Assembly (NCBI RefSeq): GCF_014873485.1
Contig: NZ_JADBDT010000001.1
Span: 1,302,001 to 1,366,000 of the forward strand
Reading direction: 5' to 3'
Origin: Sphingopyxis sp. OAS728
GTDB lineage: Bacteria > Pseudomonadota > Alphaproteobacteria > Sphingomonadales > Sphingomonadaceae
DNA: 64,000 bases
This document shows positions 9,083-17,708 of this stretch, in pieces. The position numbers and the translations under genes are program-made. Below the pieces are notes generated by a model. The model saw only the letters and a program-made list of their open reading frames with translations, was not told the origin of the DNA and ran no database searches. Within the stretch, counting starts at the first letter, position 1, and each line of letters opens with the position of its first letter.

Positions 9083-12000
9083 GGCTTCTCCAACAGATCA
9101 ACGATGGCGAGGCCGACCAGCTTTGGCTCATCGTAACTGAAGGATTCTTCGCGCCGCTGTATCTCGTTGAGCTTCAGGTTGAGCCGGGCCATCAGCTTCT
9201 CGAGCTTGCCCTGCACGGCGTAAACGAGTTGCTGGCGTTTCACGCTGCCGGAAAAGCGATGCTCCCTGATCTGGGTCTCGGCCCGTTCCTGCTCGCGCCG
9301 TGCATGTTCCTCGATCAACGACCGCTGCGTGTCGACAAGATCATAATGCCGGGCTGCTTCGGCGTTCTCAAAATCGGAGCGTGCCTCCCTGAGCGACTGA
9401 GCCAGATCTTCGACCGTGGGCATCGCTGCAAGACACTCATCCGGCGGAAGAAGATTGAGCCGCGGCTCTTCTGACAGTGCTTCGAGCAAAATCCGCTCGG
9501 CGACCTCCTCGGAAAGCGCCACCCGTCCTCCGAGCGCAGCTCCTACAAAGGCGAGCTTGTCGACCGGCACTATGCCTTCGACGGACCATCGCTCGATGGC
9601 GATAGCGTAGCGTCCAGCAGGCACGCCCCATTCTTCTCTCACCGGAATCTGGAATGCAGTGACAGGTCGCGCGAGGGAGCTTCCCTGCTTTCGGTCGAGC
9701 ATCTGAGCGCTGAAACGTGACAATGGATGGGTCATCGGAATGGCTTCGACACCGCGAAACCGCGACGGGTTCGGATTGCTACCGAAAATGCTCCTGACGA
9801 CGCTCTCGCGTGCAAACTTTGTCGGATAGCGCCGGGCGTTGTTGTTTCGAAACTGGTTGAATTCGGCGGCCGCGGCGGCGGACAGCCGGATATCGTAGGC
9901 CTCGATCTCCATATTGGCTGCCCGATCAATTCGGGTTCCCCGATAGGACCCGGCCAAGATACCAGCGACATAGTCGCGCAGATCCGCTGCGGTGAGGCGC
10001 TTGTGCGGCGCCTGCGCATCGTTGATGCGCTGCAAAATGCTGTCACCGTGCGCAACCAGCCCTGGCGCCTCGCGCTCAAGCTGCTCCGCTTGGGCCTTGC
10101 GCTGTTCGGCCGCGAGCACAGACCTATCAAGCTCGATCGCGCGTTGCTCGACAGATAGTTCGGGATTGACGAGCGCAATCTCGATATCGCGAATGATATC
10201 GCCCAAAATAGGCTCGAAATCTCCGAGCGCCGTCCGGATGATGCCCAACCGCTCGTACAGCCGGTCATAGACCTGCTCTTCGATGGTGTCCTTCGAGATC
10301 AGATTGATGATGTCGATCGACTGCGACTGCTGTCCGATGCGATCGATACGACCAATCCGCTGCTCCACCTTCATGGGATTCCAGGGCAAGTCCCAGTTGA
10401 AGAGGATACGGCAAAACTGAAGGTCGAGACCTTCACCGCCTACTTCGGAGGTCAAAAGGATCGTACCGCCCGGCGCATCCCCGAACAGGTTCACGATCGA
10501 CTGGCGATCCCCCGCCACACCCCCATGCAGTTCGAGAACCTCGAAACCCTTGGCACGCAGCTTCTGTTCGAGGTGAGCGATCGATTTGCGGAAGCTGCTG
10601 AAGATGATGACCTTTTCGTCGGGCGTTTCCGCACGAATGTGTCTTAGCCATTCGGCTAGACGGTCAAATTTAGTGTCACTCGCTTCCAGCGCACGTAGGC
10701 GAACAGGATCGTCGCAAATCTCTCCCAGAGCTTCCGTCAGGGGGCCGGGCATGGGTCCACTCGATCCGGCATCATCTTCCTCATCGAGTGTAAGCTGGCC
10801 GCTTCGCGTGCCCCAATGGCGATATGCCGCAGGCAGGCTCGAGGCCAGTAGGCGCTGGGTCTGAGCGAGGAGAAAACGCTCGTTGATGTCATGCCTGTAA
10901 GCATAGGCCTCGATCCGAGCCGTCGCTTCGTCATAAAAGTCCCGTTCGGCCTCGGTCATTTCCCATCGCGCCGTTCGAGGTCGCCGCTCAACCTTGAACT
11001 CGGCAACATCACGCCGGCGGGTGCGATTGATTATCGAGCCGAGAAGGGACATCTCTTCGAGACGTGCAGCGATCTTGATGCGGTTTGCCGGCGTATCCTC
11101 CACTCCCTTGGCGAATTCTTCGCGCAAGCGCTCCAAGCGGCTTCCGGTCTTGAGCACCTGACCTTCTGGCAAATCCGCGACAAGGGCCGCGACGCTTGCC
11201 ATCGGAACCTTTGGATTTCGCGCAGCTTCCCACGCAGCCACATAGGGCGCGTTTTCTTCCTGCAGCATGTCGAACAACCACTCGCGTTCGAAGGTATCGG
11301 GATCGATAAGCTTGAGCAGGGCGCGCAGGTCATTAGCCCGGAGGTTGATCGGTGTGGCCGACAGAAACAGGCTGTAGTCGGTCACGTCGGTGACCAACTG
11401 ACCGAGCTGATGGTTCATCGTGTCGGTATTGCGCAAATGGTGCGCCTCATCGATCACAACCAGGTCGAAAAGATCGTCGCCCGCTTCCGCGAGATATTCC
11501 GCCAAGTCGGCGCGCGGCCCACTGACATCTTCATCGGGATCGCTCCATCCTTTGGGCGGACGCAGGCTCGGCATGGATGCAATGACCGCAAAGCCCTCCC
11601 TGTGCTCGCTGTCATCCTTGAGCGTCTGAAGCAGCCCCTTGGCATCTTTGATCTGTGCAAGGACGTTGAACTTGCTGCGCAGTTCGTCGCGCCACTTCTC
11701 GCAGAGCGGCTTGGGGCAGATGACCAGGAGACGGCGACAATCGAAGCGGGCGACAAGCTCCGTCCACACCAGCCCGGCTTCGATCGTCTTTCCAAGGCCG
11801 ACCTCATCAGCGATGAGCAAGCCCCGCGACGGCGAATTGAGGAGCTTCAATACGGGCTTGAACTGGTAGGCGTGAAACTCCGTGTTGGTCGCACCCAGGC
11901 TATAGATCATGTCCGCGAGGCGGCCGGTCATCCGAAGATGCGTGATGACCCGCCTGAGATCGCTAGGTGCCGACAGCTTTCCACGCTTCAAGTCTTCGAA

Positions 12001-12177
12001 CGGATCAGCAACCGCGAGGATCGCTTCGAGCTGCGCGCTCGGAACTTTCCGGCGGCCCGTCGGGAAGTCGATCCAAAGAAAGGTGCGCCCGTGGACTTCT
12101 TCCGCAGGCTCTCTCCCGACCGTCCCGACAGTTGACGGGTCATTTTTTAAACGAACAAGTTCACCAGCCGAGAACAT
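9079..12177 (-). CDS. SNF2-family DNA helicase/translocase (HepA/RapA-like)
   Basis: 1032 aa. The N-terminal 60 residues look like a small SH3/Tudor-type domain (GELVRLKNDPSTVGTV...FPTGRRKVP), as in RapA-like proteins. The helicase core follows: ADEVGLGKT (about 123-131), VVIDEAHHLRN, FLSATPINL, then GGEGLDLQFCRILFNWDLPW and EQRIGRIDRIGQ. The last 150 residues are a charged coiled coil (EEHARREQERAETQIREHR). The start at 12177 has a purine-rich GGGAAGGGAAGAAG directly before it; the longer frame to 12234 lacks a good site. DrmD of DISARM and related anti-phage SNF2 proteins have this build. It is followed, with coupling, by the actin-fold gene. Confidence 0.88.
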   Translation of the reverse strand: MFSAGELVRLKNDPSTVGTVGREPAEEVHGRTFLWIDFPTGRRKVPSAQLEAILAVADPFEDLKRGKLSAPSDLRRVITHLRMTGRLADMIYSLGATNTEFHAYQFKPVLKLLNSPSRGLLIADEVGLGKTIEAGLVWTELVARFDCRRLLVICPKPLCEKWRDELRSKFNVLAQIKDAKGLLQTLKDDSEHREGFAVIASMPSLRPPKGWSDPDEDVSGPRADLAEYLAEAGDDLFDLVVIDEAHHLRNTDTMNHQLGQLVTDVTDYSLFLSATPINLRANDLRALLKLIDPDTFEREWLFDMLQEENAPYVAAWEAARNPKVPMASVAALVADLPEGQVLKTGSRLERLREEFAKGVEDTPANRIKIAARLEEMSLLGSIINRTRRRDVAEFKVERRPRTARWEMTEAERDFYDEATARIEAYAYRHDINERFLLAQTQRLLASSLPAAYRHWGTRSGQLTLDEEDDAGSSGPMPGPLTEALGEICDDPVRLRALEASDTKFDRLAEWLRHIRAETPDEKVIIFSSFRKSIAHLEQKLRAKGFEVLELHGGVAGDRQSIVNLFGDAPGGTILLTSEVGGEGLDLQFCRILFNWDLPWNPMKVEQRIGRIDRIGQQSQSIDIINLISKDTIEEQVYDRLYERLGIIRTALGDFEPILGDIIRDIEIALVNPELSVEQRAIELDRSVLAAEQRKAQAEQLEREAPGLVAHGDSILQRINDAQAPHKRLTAADLRDYVAGILAGSYRGTRIDRAANMEIEAYDIRLSAAAAAEFNQFRNNNARRYPTKFARESVVRSIFGSNPNPSRFRGVEAIPMTHPLSRFSAQMLDRKQGSSLARPVTAFQIPVREEWGVPAGRYAIAIERWSVEGIVPVDKLAFVGAALGGRVALSEEVAERILLEALSEEPRLNLLPPDECLAAMPTVEDLAQSLREARSDFENAEAARHYDLVDTQRSLIEEHARREQERAETQIREHRFSGSVKRQQLVYAVQGKLEKLMARLNLKLNEIQRREESFSYDEPKLVGLAIVDLLEKP

Positions 12178-12253
12178 CTTCTTCCCTTCCCCCAAGGAAC
12201 GTCCTTGCGTCCCAATAATCACTGGGCTCGTCAATGCGATTTACCTCGTCCGT

Positions 12254-12523
12254 TCAGAACTTCAGGCGGTGCAGACGGTTTGCCGCCGTAACGATCGCCC
12301 CGTCGTCGCTGACGACGACATAGCTGTCGAGCGCGCGCTCCAGCTTCGAGTATCGCTCGCGCCCGAATGCGCCAGCCAGCCGCCGCCGCGATTTCTTGTC
12401 GAGATAATAAATGTCCGCGCCGCGGTGCCGGCGGCGCGTGCCATAAGTAAGGATCGCATCCAGCGCTTCAGTAGAAATTCCACGCTGCTGGATGCGCTGC
12501 CTCGCATGCTTCGTCAGTCCCAT
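12254..12523 (-). CDS. DUF4258-like small protein
   Basis: 89 aa from an ATG with GGGAGGAC upstream. It begins MGLTKHARQRIQQRGIS, the His-Arg-Gln-Arg-Gly element typical of the DUF4258 family, and ends in a beta-rich part with DSYVVVSDDGAIVTAANR. Members are small RelE/BrnT-like proteins or are found loose in defence and mobile loci; a toxin-like fold is possible but no antitoxin gene is seen beside it. It lies between the WYL gene (96 bases) and the SNF2 gene (76 bases), on the same strand, so it is probably co-transcribed. Confidence 0.6.
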   Translation of the reverse strand: MGLTKHARQRIQQRGISTEALDAILTYGTRRRHRGADIYYLDKKSRRRLAGAFGRERYSKLERALDSYVVVSDDGAIVTAANRLHRLKF

Positions 12524-12619
12524 GTCGTCCTCCCAATGGTTGCCGAGCATCCAAAATAGGAAATTGGGGCGACAAAAACTGTCACCCGCTGAGACTGAGG
12601 TCAAATTGGGCCTAGCCCC

Positions 12620-13612
12620 TTACGGCAGAGCCTCAAACTCGCGCTGGTGTCCATGCACCATCTGGCGAAGCCGAGCGGGCTGCAGCACCTCGACCGACTT
12701 CCCCCATGAATAGAGGTGCCAGCACATTTCGAGATGTCCCGAGGCCTTGAAGCGCACGAGCAAGGAGCCATCGGCCTCTTCCTCCACACTCTGCGTAGGG
12801 TGGAACACGAACCGCCGGGCATGGGGTGCAGCGTCTGGCGAAAAGCGCCAAATGACGTCGCCATGTTCGGCAGCATTCTCGAACGAGCCAAAGCCCTTTT
12901 CGGAATGTTCGCGGATATTGAAGCCGGGATCGATCTCGAAGCTCGTGTCGAGTAGCTCGGCCGAGTAGATTTCTTCGACCCGGTAATGGCGCAGCGGCTC
13001 GGTAGCCGGCTTGGCCGTGTCGCGCGCGACGAGATAGCGGCGCACACCCAGCAAGAGGCCGTGCGGCGCAACCACACGCTCGGTCGGCTTGTCCTGCGTC
13101 CGGCGCCGATATGAGATGCGGAGCAGAAACGGCCCTTTCAGGCTCTCCGATATCGCACTGTCGACCTCGCTCGTTCCGGCCGGTCGCGGCCCCGGACGCG
13201 CGGCATGCCCCAGCGCTTCGAGCAGGGCTTCCTCATCGACAGCCAATCGTGTGCCCGCATGAGCGGGAATCAGCGCCCTTACCTTCCGTTCCATCTGGCG
13301 CACGGTCGCAGCCTCGGCCGCCATGCCGGCCGCGTCCAGCTGGCGTATTGCCGTCGTCATCGCGGCTAGTTCCTCGGCCGACGGCAACAACAAGGGCGCA
13401 ATCGCCCGCGCGGGGATGCGCCATCGCCGCTTGCGATCGTCACCGTCTTCGGGCTCGGCCTGAGGGAAAGCCGCCTCAAGCGCGACCGTCATGCGCTGCG
13501 CCGATCGGTGGACACAGCCAAACTCCTCGACAATCTCTTCGAGCGACACCCCGCTGCGGCGCGTCGCCATCATCGCTAGCTTGAGAAGGTCCTGGGCCTT
13601 TGCAAACGACAT
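12620..13612 (-). CDS. WYL-domain transcriptional regulator
   Basis: About 330 aa. An N-terminal winged helix-turn-helix (VSLEEIVEEFGCVHRSAQRMTVAL) is followed by a WYL domain (LLRISYRRRTQDKPTERVVAPHGLLLGVRRYLVARD) and a WCX-type C-terminal part (HLEMCWHLYSWGKSVEVLQP). WYL proteins bind nucleic-acid-like ligands and commonly control, usually repress, defence operons. It is the first gene of the minus-strand operon and diverges from the nuclease-helicase fusion, with about 60 bases between them, which holds a loose GACA...TGTC palindrome at 13625-13637. The ATG at 13612 is favoured over 13624 because GGAG lies six bases upstream. Confidence 0.88.
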   Translation of the reverse strand: MSFAKAQDLLKLAMMATRRSGVSLEEIVEEFGCVHRSAQRMTVALEAAFPQAEPEDGDDRKRRWRIPARAIAPLLLPSAEELAAMTTAIRQLDAAGMAAEAATVRQMERKVRALIPAHAGTRLAVDEEALLEALGHAARPGPRPAGTSEVDSAISESLKGPFLLRISYRRRTQDKPTERVVAPHGLLLGVRRYLVARDTAKPATEPLRHYRVEEIYSAELLDTSFEIDPGFNIREHSEKGFGSFENAAEHGDVIWRFSPDAAPHARRFVFHPTQSVEEEADGSLLVRFKASGHLEMCWHLYSWGKSVEVLQPARLRQMVHGHQREFEALP

Positions 13613-13674
13613 CCGATTCTCCATGACAGCTTTTGTCGTCCCGACCTGCCATAGCGGAATAAAGGGGATTGTGT

Positions 13675-16600
13675 ATGCGGATGATCGACGACGCTCTCAG
13701 GCTTTCGGCCTCGGACCTGATGCGGTTCAAGGGGTGCAGGCACGCGACGACGCTCGATCTGCGGCTGATAGAGGCCCGCGATATCGCTCCGTGCGAGGAT
13801 GGCGATGAAGCCGAACTTCTTCAGAAGCAGGGCGACGCCCACGAACTTGCCTTCCTCGACGCGCTCAAGGCGCAGGGCAAAAATGTCGTCGAAATTCCCA
13901 AGGACGGGATCACGCTGGAAGAGTCGGTCCGGCTCACACGCGAGGCGATGACGGCCGGCCCGGACATCATCTTTCAGGGCGCGCTGCTCGGCGGCGCATG
14001 GGGCGGCTATTCCGACTTTCTCGAACGGGTGGAACGCCCCTCCAATCTCGGAAGCTGGTCCTATGAGGTTGTCGATACCAAGCTGAAACGGAAGCCCGAC
14101 CCCAAACATATTCTCCAGCTCTCGCTCTACTCCGACCTGATCGCCGACCTTCAGGGCGTCCGGCCGGAATCCGCTCATCTCCAGCTCGGCGACGGGTCGC
14201 GTTTCACCGTGCCGCTCGCCGACGTGGCATCTTACGCACGCCATGCACGGGCGGTGTTCGAAACCTTCCTGACCGACCGTCCGGAAACGCGGCCCGAGCC
14301 TGTTTCAAGCTGCGGCCTCTGCCGCTGGAAAGAGCATTGCCGCGACGAATGGGACAAGGCCGACAGCCTTGCCCTGGTAGCCGGCATGACAAGATCGCAG
14401 CGTGGAAAAGTCGAGGCCGCAGGCATCGAAACGCTCGGCGGCCTCGCGGTCCATGACCAGCGCATCCCGAAGCTCGCTCCTGAGACCCAGCAGCGGCTCC
14501 AGACGCAGGCGCGACTCCAGGCCGCGCGCCGCGCCGGCGCCCCGCCGGGATTTGCGCTTCGCGACTATGAGCCCGGCAAGGGATTCGGACTGCTGCCCGA
14601 AGCCGACGACGGCGACCTCTTCTACGATATCGAGGGCGATCCCTATTATGAGGGCGGCCTCGAATATCTCCACGGCATCTGGTTTCGCGATGAGGGCGAA
14701 TGGAGCTTCCGCGCCTTTTGGGCGCATGACCGTGCCGCCGAGGGCGAAGCGGTTTCTGAGCTACTGCAATTCTTCACGGCGCATCTCCAGCGCCACCCGA
14801 AGGCGCACATATACCACTATGCGAATTATGAGATTGCGGCGCTTCGCCGCCTGACCGCGGAGCATCGCGTCGGCGAGGCCGCCATGGACCAACTCCAGCG
14901 TGAACGGCGGTTCGTCGACCTGTTCCGCGTCGTGTCGGGATCGCTGATCGCTTCCGAGAAAGGCTATTCGATCAAGGATCTCGAAGCCTTTTATATGGAG
15001 AAGCGCGAAGCGGATGTCGCAACCGCGGGCGCGAGCGTCGTCTTCTACGAACGCTGGCGGGAAACGCAGGACGGCGATCTGCTCGACAAGATCTACGACT
15101 ATAACCGCACCGACTGCATCTCGACGCAGCTGCTGCGCGACTGGCTGATCCGCGACGTTCGCCCTGAAGGCCTGCCTTGGCCGAAACTCGGCGAGGTTCC
15201 CGACGGGGGCCCGCTCGCGAATGTCGAGGCCGAGGACGATGAGATGGCGGCGCTGCGCGAGCGGCTCCTTCCGGTTCGCGAGCGGCTCGGCGAAGACATC
15301 GCCGATCTGCTGCTCGACCTCAACTTCTTCCACAAGCGCGAAGACAAGCCCGCGTGGTGGGCGATCTTCGATCGGCTCGCGCAGGAGAGCGAGGAGCTCG
15401 TCGATGATCTTGAATGCGTCCAGGGCCTCGAGGCGGTCGGTGATCCCGTCAAAGTAACGGCAAGGTCGTTCGAGCGAACCTATCGCTTCCCGCCGCAGGA
15501 GACCAAATTGAGGGCAGGCCGCAAACCCTGCGTCAAACCCGCCGCGATGCCCGAGGATGTCGATCTGCGCGAGATCGACCACGACACGAACTTGCTCGTG
15601 CTGCGCCGCTCGACAGCGAAAGGCGAGCTGCCCGATCGGCTCGATCTCATTCCGGCCAAGCCGATCGGCAACGCAACGCTGCGCGCCGCGGTTGCAGCCG
15701 TGACCGATGCCATCATCGACAATCCCGGCTCGGCCAAAGCGATCGAACAATTGCTCATGCGCGCGGCGCCGACGTTTCGCGACGGCGCGCGGCCGAAGGG
15801 CATCATCGACGCCGAAGGCGATCTCCCGGCGCAGACCAGCGCCGCAATTGCCGCCATGGATGAAACGACCCTAGCGATCCAGGGACCGCCCGGCACCGGC
15901 AAGACCTATGTCAGTGCGCTATCGATCATAGACCTCGTCCGTGCAGGCAAGCGCGTTGCGGTTTCGTCGAACAGTCACAAGGCCATCACCAATCTCCTTG
16001 AAGCGGTCGCGGACCGGAGCGCGACCGATGGTGTTCGATGCAGCGTGGTCCAAAAAGTCGCCGACGATGACGATGAAAATGCCCATCCCGGCATCGTCCT
16101 TGTCAGCGAGAATGACGCGCCTGAAATCGGGACCGCCGATGTCGTCGGCGCTACGGCGTGGCATTTCGCTCGATATGAAGCGCCAGCCTATGACTATCTC
16201 TTCGTTGACGAAGCGGGACAGGTCTCGCTTGCCAATATCATCGCCATGTCGCGCGCGGCCCGCAATCTCGTCCTCGTCGGCGATCCGATGCAACTGCCGC
16301 AGCCGCTTCAAGGTACGCACCCCGGACGGAGTGGCGATTCCTGTCTCGAATATCTGATCGACGGACACCGGGTCGTCCCCGCCGATCGCGGCATCTTCAT
16401 GCCGGTCAGCCGCCGAATGCATCCCGCGGTCTGCGACTATATCTCGGTCGCCGTCTATGAAGGCAAGCTGCACTCGGACGATGCCGCCGGCAGTCAATCA
16501 CTGCTCGCTACTGACGGGCAATCGCTCGTCGGCGCGGGCGTCCGCGCGATCGATCACTTCGGGCGCTCGCAGGTCAGCCCGGAAGAGATCGACGCCATCA

Positions 16601-17010
16601 AGGCGCAGATCGAGGCTGTGACCGGAGCAACCTATCGCGCGCGAGACGAAAGCGAGCGCGCCATCGGCCACACCGATATTCTGGTCGTCGCACCCTATAA
16701 TGCCCAAGTTAACGCGCTGCGCGCCGCGCTGCCTGCGGCTGTCCGTGTCGGCACGGTCGACCGCTTCCAGGGGCAGGAGGCGCCGGTGTGCCTCGTCTCC
16801 ATGACGACATCGAGCGGTGAGGAGCTGCCGCGCGACATCGACTTCCTCTTCTCGCTGAACAGGATCAATGTCGCCGTATCGCGCGCGCAGACCTCGGCGG
16901 TCGTCTTCGCAAGTCCCCTTCTTCTCGAAACCCCCTGCCGAACCGTCGAGGAAATGATGCTCGTAAATGCACTTTGTTTGCTCCGCGAGCATGGGGGTGA
17001 CAGCTTCTGA
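13675..17010 (+). CDS. TM0106-type RecB-like nuclease / RNase H-like exonuclease / SF1 helicase fusion
   Basis: 1111-aa three-part enzyme. The first 250 residues are a Cas4/RecB-like nuclease: DFLE, then the DTK core (EVVDTKLKRKPD) and QLSLY, with Cys21 (FKGCRHA) and a CGLCRWKEHC cluster near 215 that together could hold a 4Fe-4S cluster as in Cas4 and AddB. About 300-490 is an RNase H-like DEDD-type domain (FYDIEGDP, NYEIAALRRL, YNRTDC). The C-terminal half is an SF1 (Upf1/Dna2-like) helicase: IQGPPGTGKT, FVDEAGQVS, VGDPMQLPQ, DRFQGQE, NVAVSRA. ATG 13675 has AAAGGGG seven bases upstream. It diverges from the WYL gene, so both may be controlled together. It may degrade or resect foreign DNA, by analogy with Dna2 and AddAB. 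Confidence 0.85.
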   Translation: MRMIDDALRLSASDLMRFKGCRHATTLDLRLIEARDIAPCEDGDEAELLQKQGDAHELAFLDALKAQGKNVVEIPKDGITLEESVRLTREAMTAGPDIIFQGALLGGAWGGYSDFLERVERPSNLGSWSYEVVDTKLKRKPDPKHILQLSLYSDLIADLQGVRPESAHLQLGDGSRFTVPLADVASYARHARAVFETFLTDRPETRPEPVSSCGLCRWKEHCRDEWDKADSLALVAGMTRSQRGKVEAAGIETLGGLAVHDQRIPKLAPETQQRLQTQARLQAARRAGAPPGFALRDYEPGKGFGLLPEADDGDLFYDIEGDPYYEGGLEYLHGIWFRDEGEWSFRAFWAHDRAAEGEAVSELLQFFTAHLQRHPKAHIYHYANYEIAALRRLTAEHRVGEAAMDQLQRERRFVDLFRVVSGSLIASEKGYSIKDLEAFYMEKREADVATAGASVVFYERWRETQDGDLLDKIYDYNRTDCISTQLLRDWLIRDVRPEGLPWPKLGEVPDGGPLANVEAEDDEMAALRERLLPVRERLGEDIADLLLDLNFFHKREDKPAWWAIFDRLAQESEELVDDLECVQGLEAVGDPVKVTARSFERTYRFPPQETKLRAGRKPCVKPAAMPEDVDLREIDHDTNLLVLRRSTAKGELPDRLDLIPAKPIGNATLRAAVAAVTDAIIDNPGSAKAIEQLLMRAAPTFRDGARPKGIIDAEGDLPAQTSAAIAAMDETTLAIQGPPGTGKTYVSALSIIDLVRAGKRVAVSSNSHKAITNLLEAVADRSATDGVRCSVVQKVADDDDENAHPGIVLVSENDAPEIGTADVVGATAWHFARYEAPAYDYLFVDEAGQVSLANIIAMSRAARNLVLVGDPMQLPQPLQGTHPGRSGDSCLEYLIDGHRVVPADRGIFMPVSRRMHPAVCDYISVAVYEGKLHSDDAAGSQSLLATDGQSLVGAGVRAIDHFGRSQVSPEEIDAIKAQIEAVTGATYRARDESERAIGHTDILVVAPYNAQVNALRAALPAAVRVGTVDRFQGQEAPVCLVSMTTSSGEELPRDIDFLFSLNRINVAVSRAQTSAVVFASPLLLETPCRTVEEMMLVNALCLLREHGGDSF

Positions 17011-17058
17011 CATGCTGTGGTGCGAATCTGCTTTCATCGAACGAAAGGAGATTCGCTC

Positions 17059-17319
17059 ATGGCCTACTGGGATATCGGACTTCGCCACATCGTCGACGTT
17101 GACGGGCAGTTGCTGGCAATCGACGCCGAGGTGATCGACACGGCTTCGCTTCTCGCGAAGGCCAATCTTCCGACCGACCGCCAGCTCTGGCTGGTCCGGG
17201 CCGGCGAATATTTCGCGCTCGGTGCGAAGCAGCTTCTCCGCCTCTCGCAGGACGAAGTGCTGTTCTTCGAGACCGCCGAGCGCGTGCAGGCGCCGATATT
17301 TCACAAAAGGGCCGCTTGA
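17059..17319 (+). CDS. Small ubiquitin-like (beta-grasp) protein
   Basis: 86 aa, start fixed by AAGGAG eight bases upstream. The stretch VDGQLLAIDAEVIDTASLL...LPTDRQLWLVRAGEYFAL...LLRLSQDEVLFFET follows the pattern of the bacterial multi-ubiquitin domain: a short strand after Asp-Gly, an acidic turn, one helix, a strand ending in LWLV, and a final strand with FF. Only one copy is present, and the C-terminus (HKRAA) lacks the Gly-Gly needed for conjugation without trimming. No E1, E2 or JAB gene is nearby. It lies 48 bases after the nuclease-helicase gene and 40 before the DUF3892 gene, so it is probably co-transcribed. The family call rests on pattern only. Confidence 0.55.
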   Translation: MAYWDIGLRHIVDVDGQLLAIDAEVIDTASLLAKANLPTDRQLWLVRAGEYFALGAKQLLRLSQDEVLFFETAERVQAPIFHKRAA

Positions 17320-17359
17320 GGCCCAACGCCCCCTAAGCAGATTTGGAAAGGAAAAGCTC

Positions 17360-17629
17360 ATGGCAGACGTGCAAGTGACGTGCATCAACAAGCAGCCGCG
17401 CAACGATCCTTATGAAGGGATCACCCACCTCGGCGGAGCGACCTGGCACTGGACGCGACAGCAGGTCATCGATTCGATCGAGGCGAAGACCAACACGTTC
17501 TACACCCTTGTCGGAAACAACCGGGGCGATATCGGCGTCGTGAATGGAGCGAACGGCAAATATCTTCGCACCTACGCCGACGGAAAGTGGAATGACAACC
17601 TCCTCGCGCTTCCGGAATGTCCTCGCTAA
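17360..17629 (+). CDS. DUF3892 family protein
   Basis: 89 aa. It begins MADVQVTCINKQPRNDPYEGITHLGG and continues WTRQQVIDSIEAKTNTFYTLVGNNRGDIGVV, which is how the DUF3892 family looks: VTCINK, a Pro-Tyr-Glu turn, IxHLGG, an Ile-Glu helix, then FYT. The family has no known activity. GGAAAGGAAAAG precedes the start. Its place after the ubiquitin-like gene, with an imperfect terminator-like hairpin following, makes it the likely last gene of the nuclease-helicase transcript. Confidence 0.75.
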   Translation: MADVQVTCINKQPRNDPYEGITHLGGATWHWTRQQVIDSIEAKTNTFYTLVGNNRGDIGVVNGANGKYLRTYADGKWNDNLLALPECPR

Positions 17630-17638
17630 CATCTAAAT

Positions 17639-17665
17639 GGCCCTATCGCATTACGCGGTAGGGCC
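17639..17665 (+). terminator. Terminator-like hairpin after the DUF3892 gene
   Basis: GGCCCTATCGC and GCGGTAGGGCC pair across a five-base loop (ATTAC) ten bases after the stop. There is no T-run after it, so it may be a weak terminator or a 3'-stabilising stem. Confidence 0.5.
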
Positions 17666-17708
17666 TGGATCCGGCGCCCCGAGATGATCAACGAACAGAA
17701 AGAAAATT

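Noticed and set aside
992-17010. DISARM, BREX or a Dpd-type system as the identity of the island
   Set aside because: No DUF1998 (DrmB) gene, no methyltransferase, no PglZ, and no queuosine-like DpdA gene were seen, so none of these gene sets is complete.
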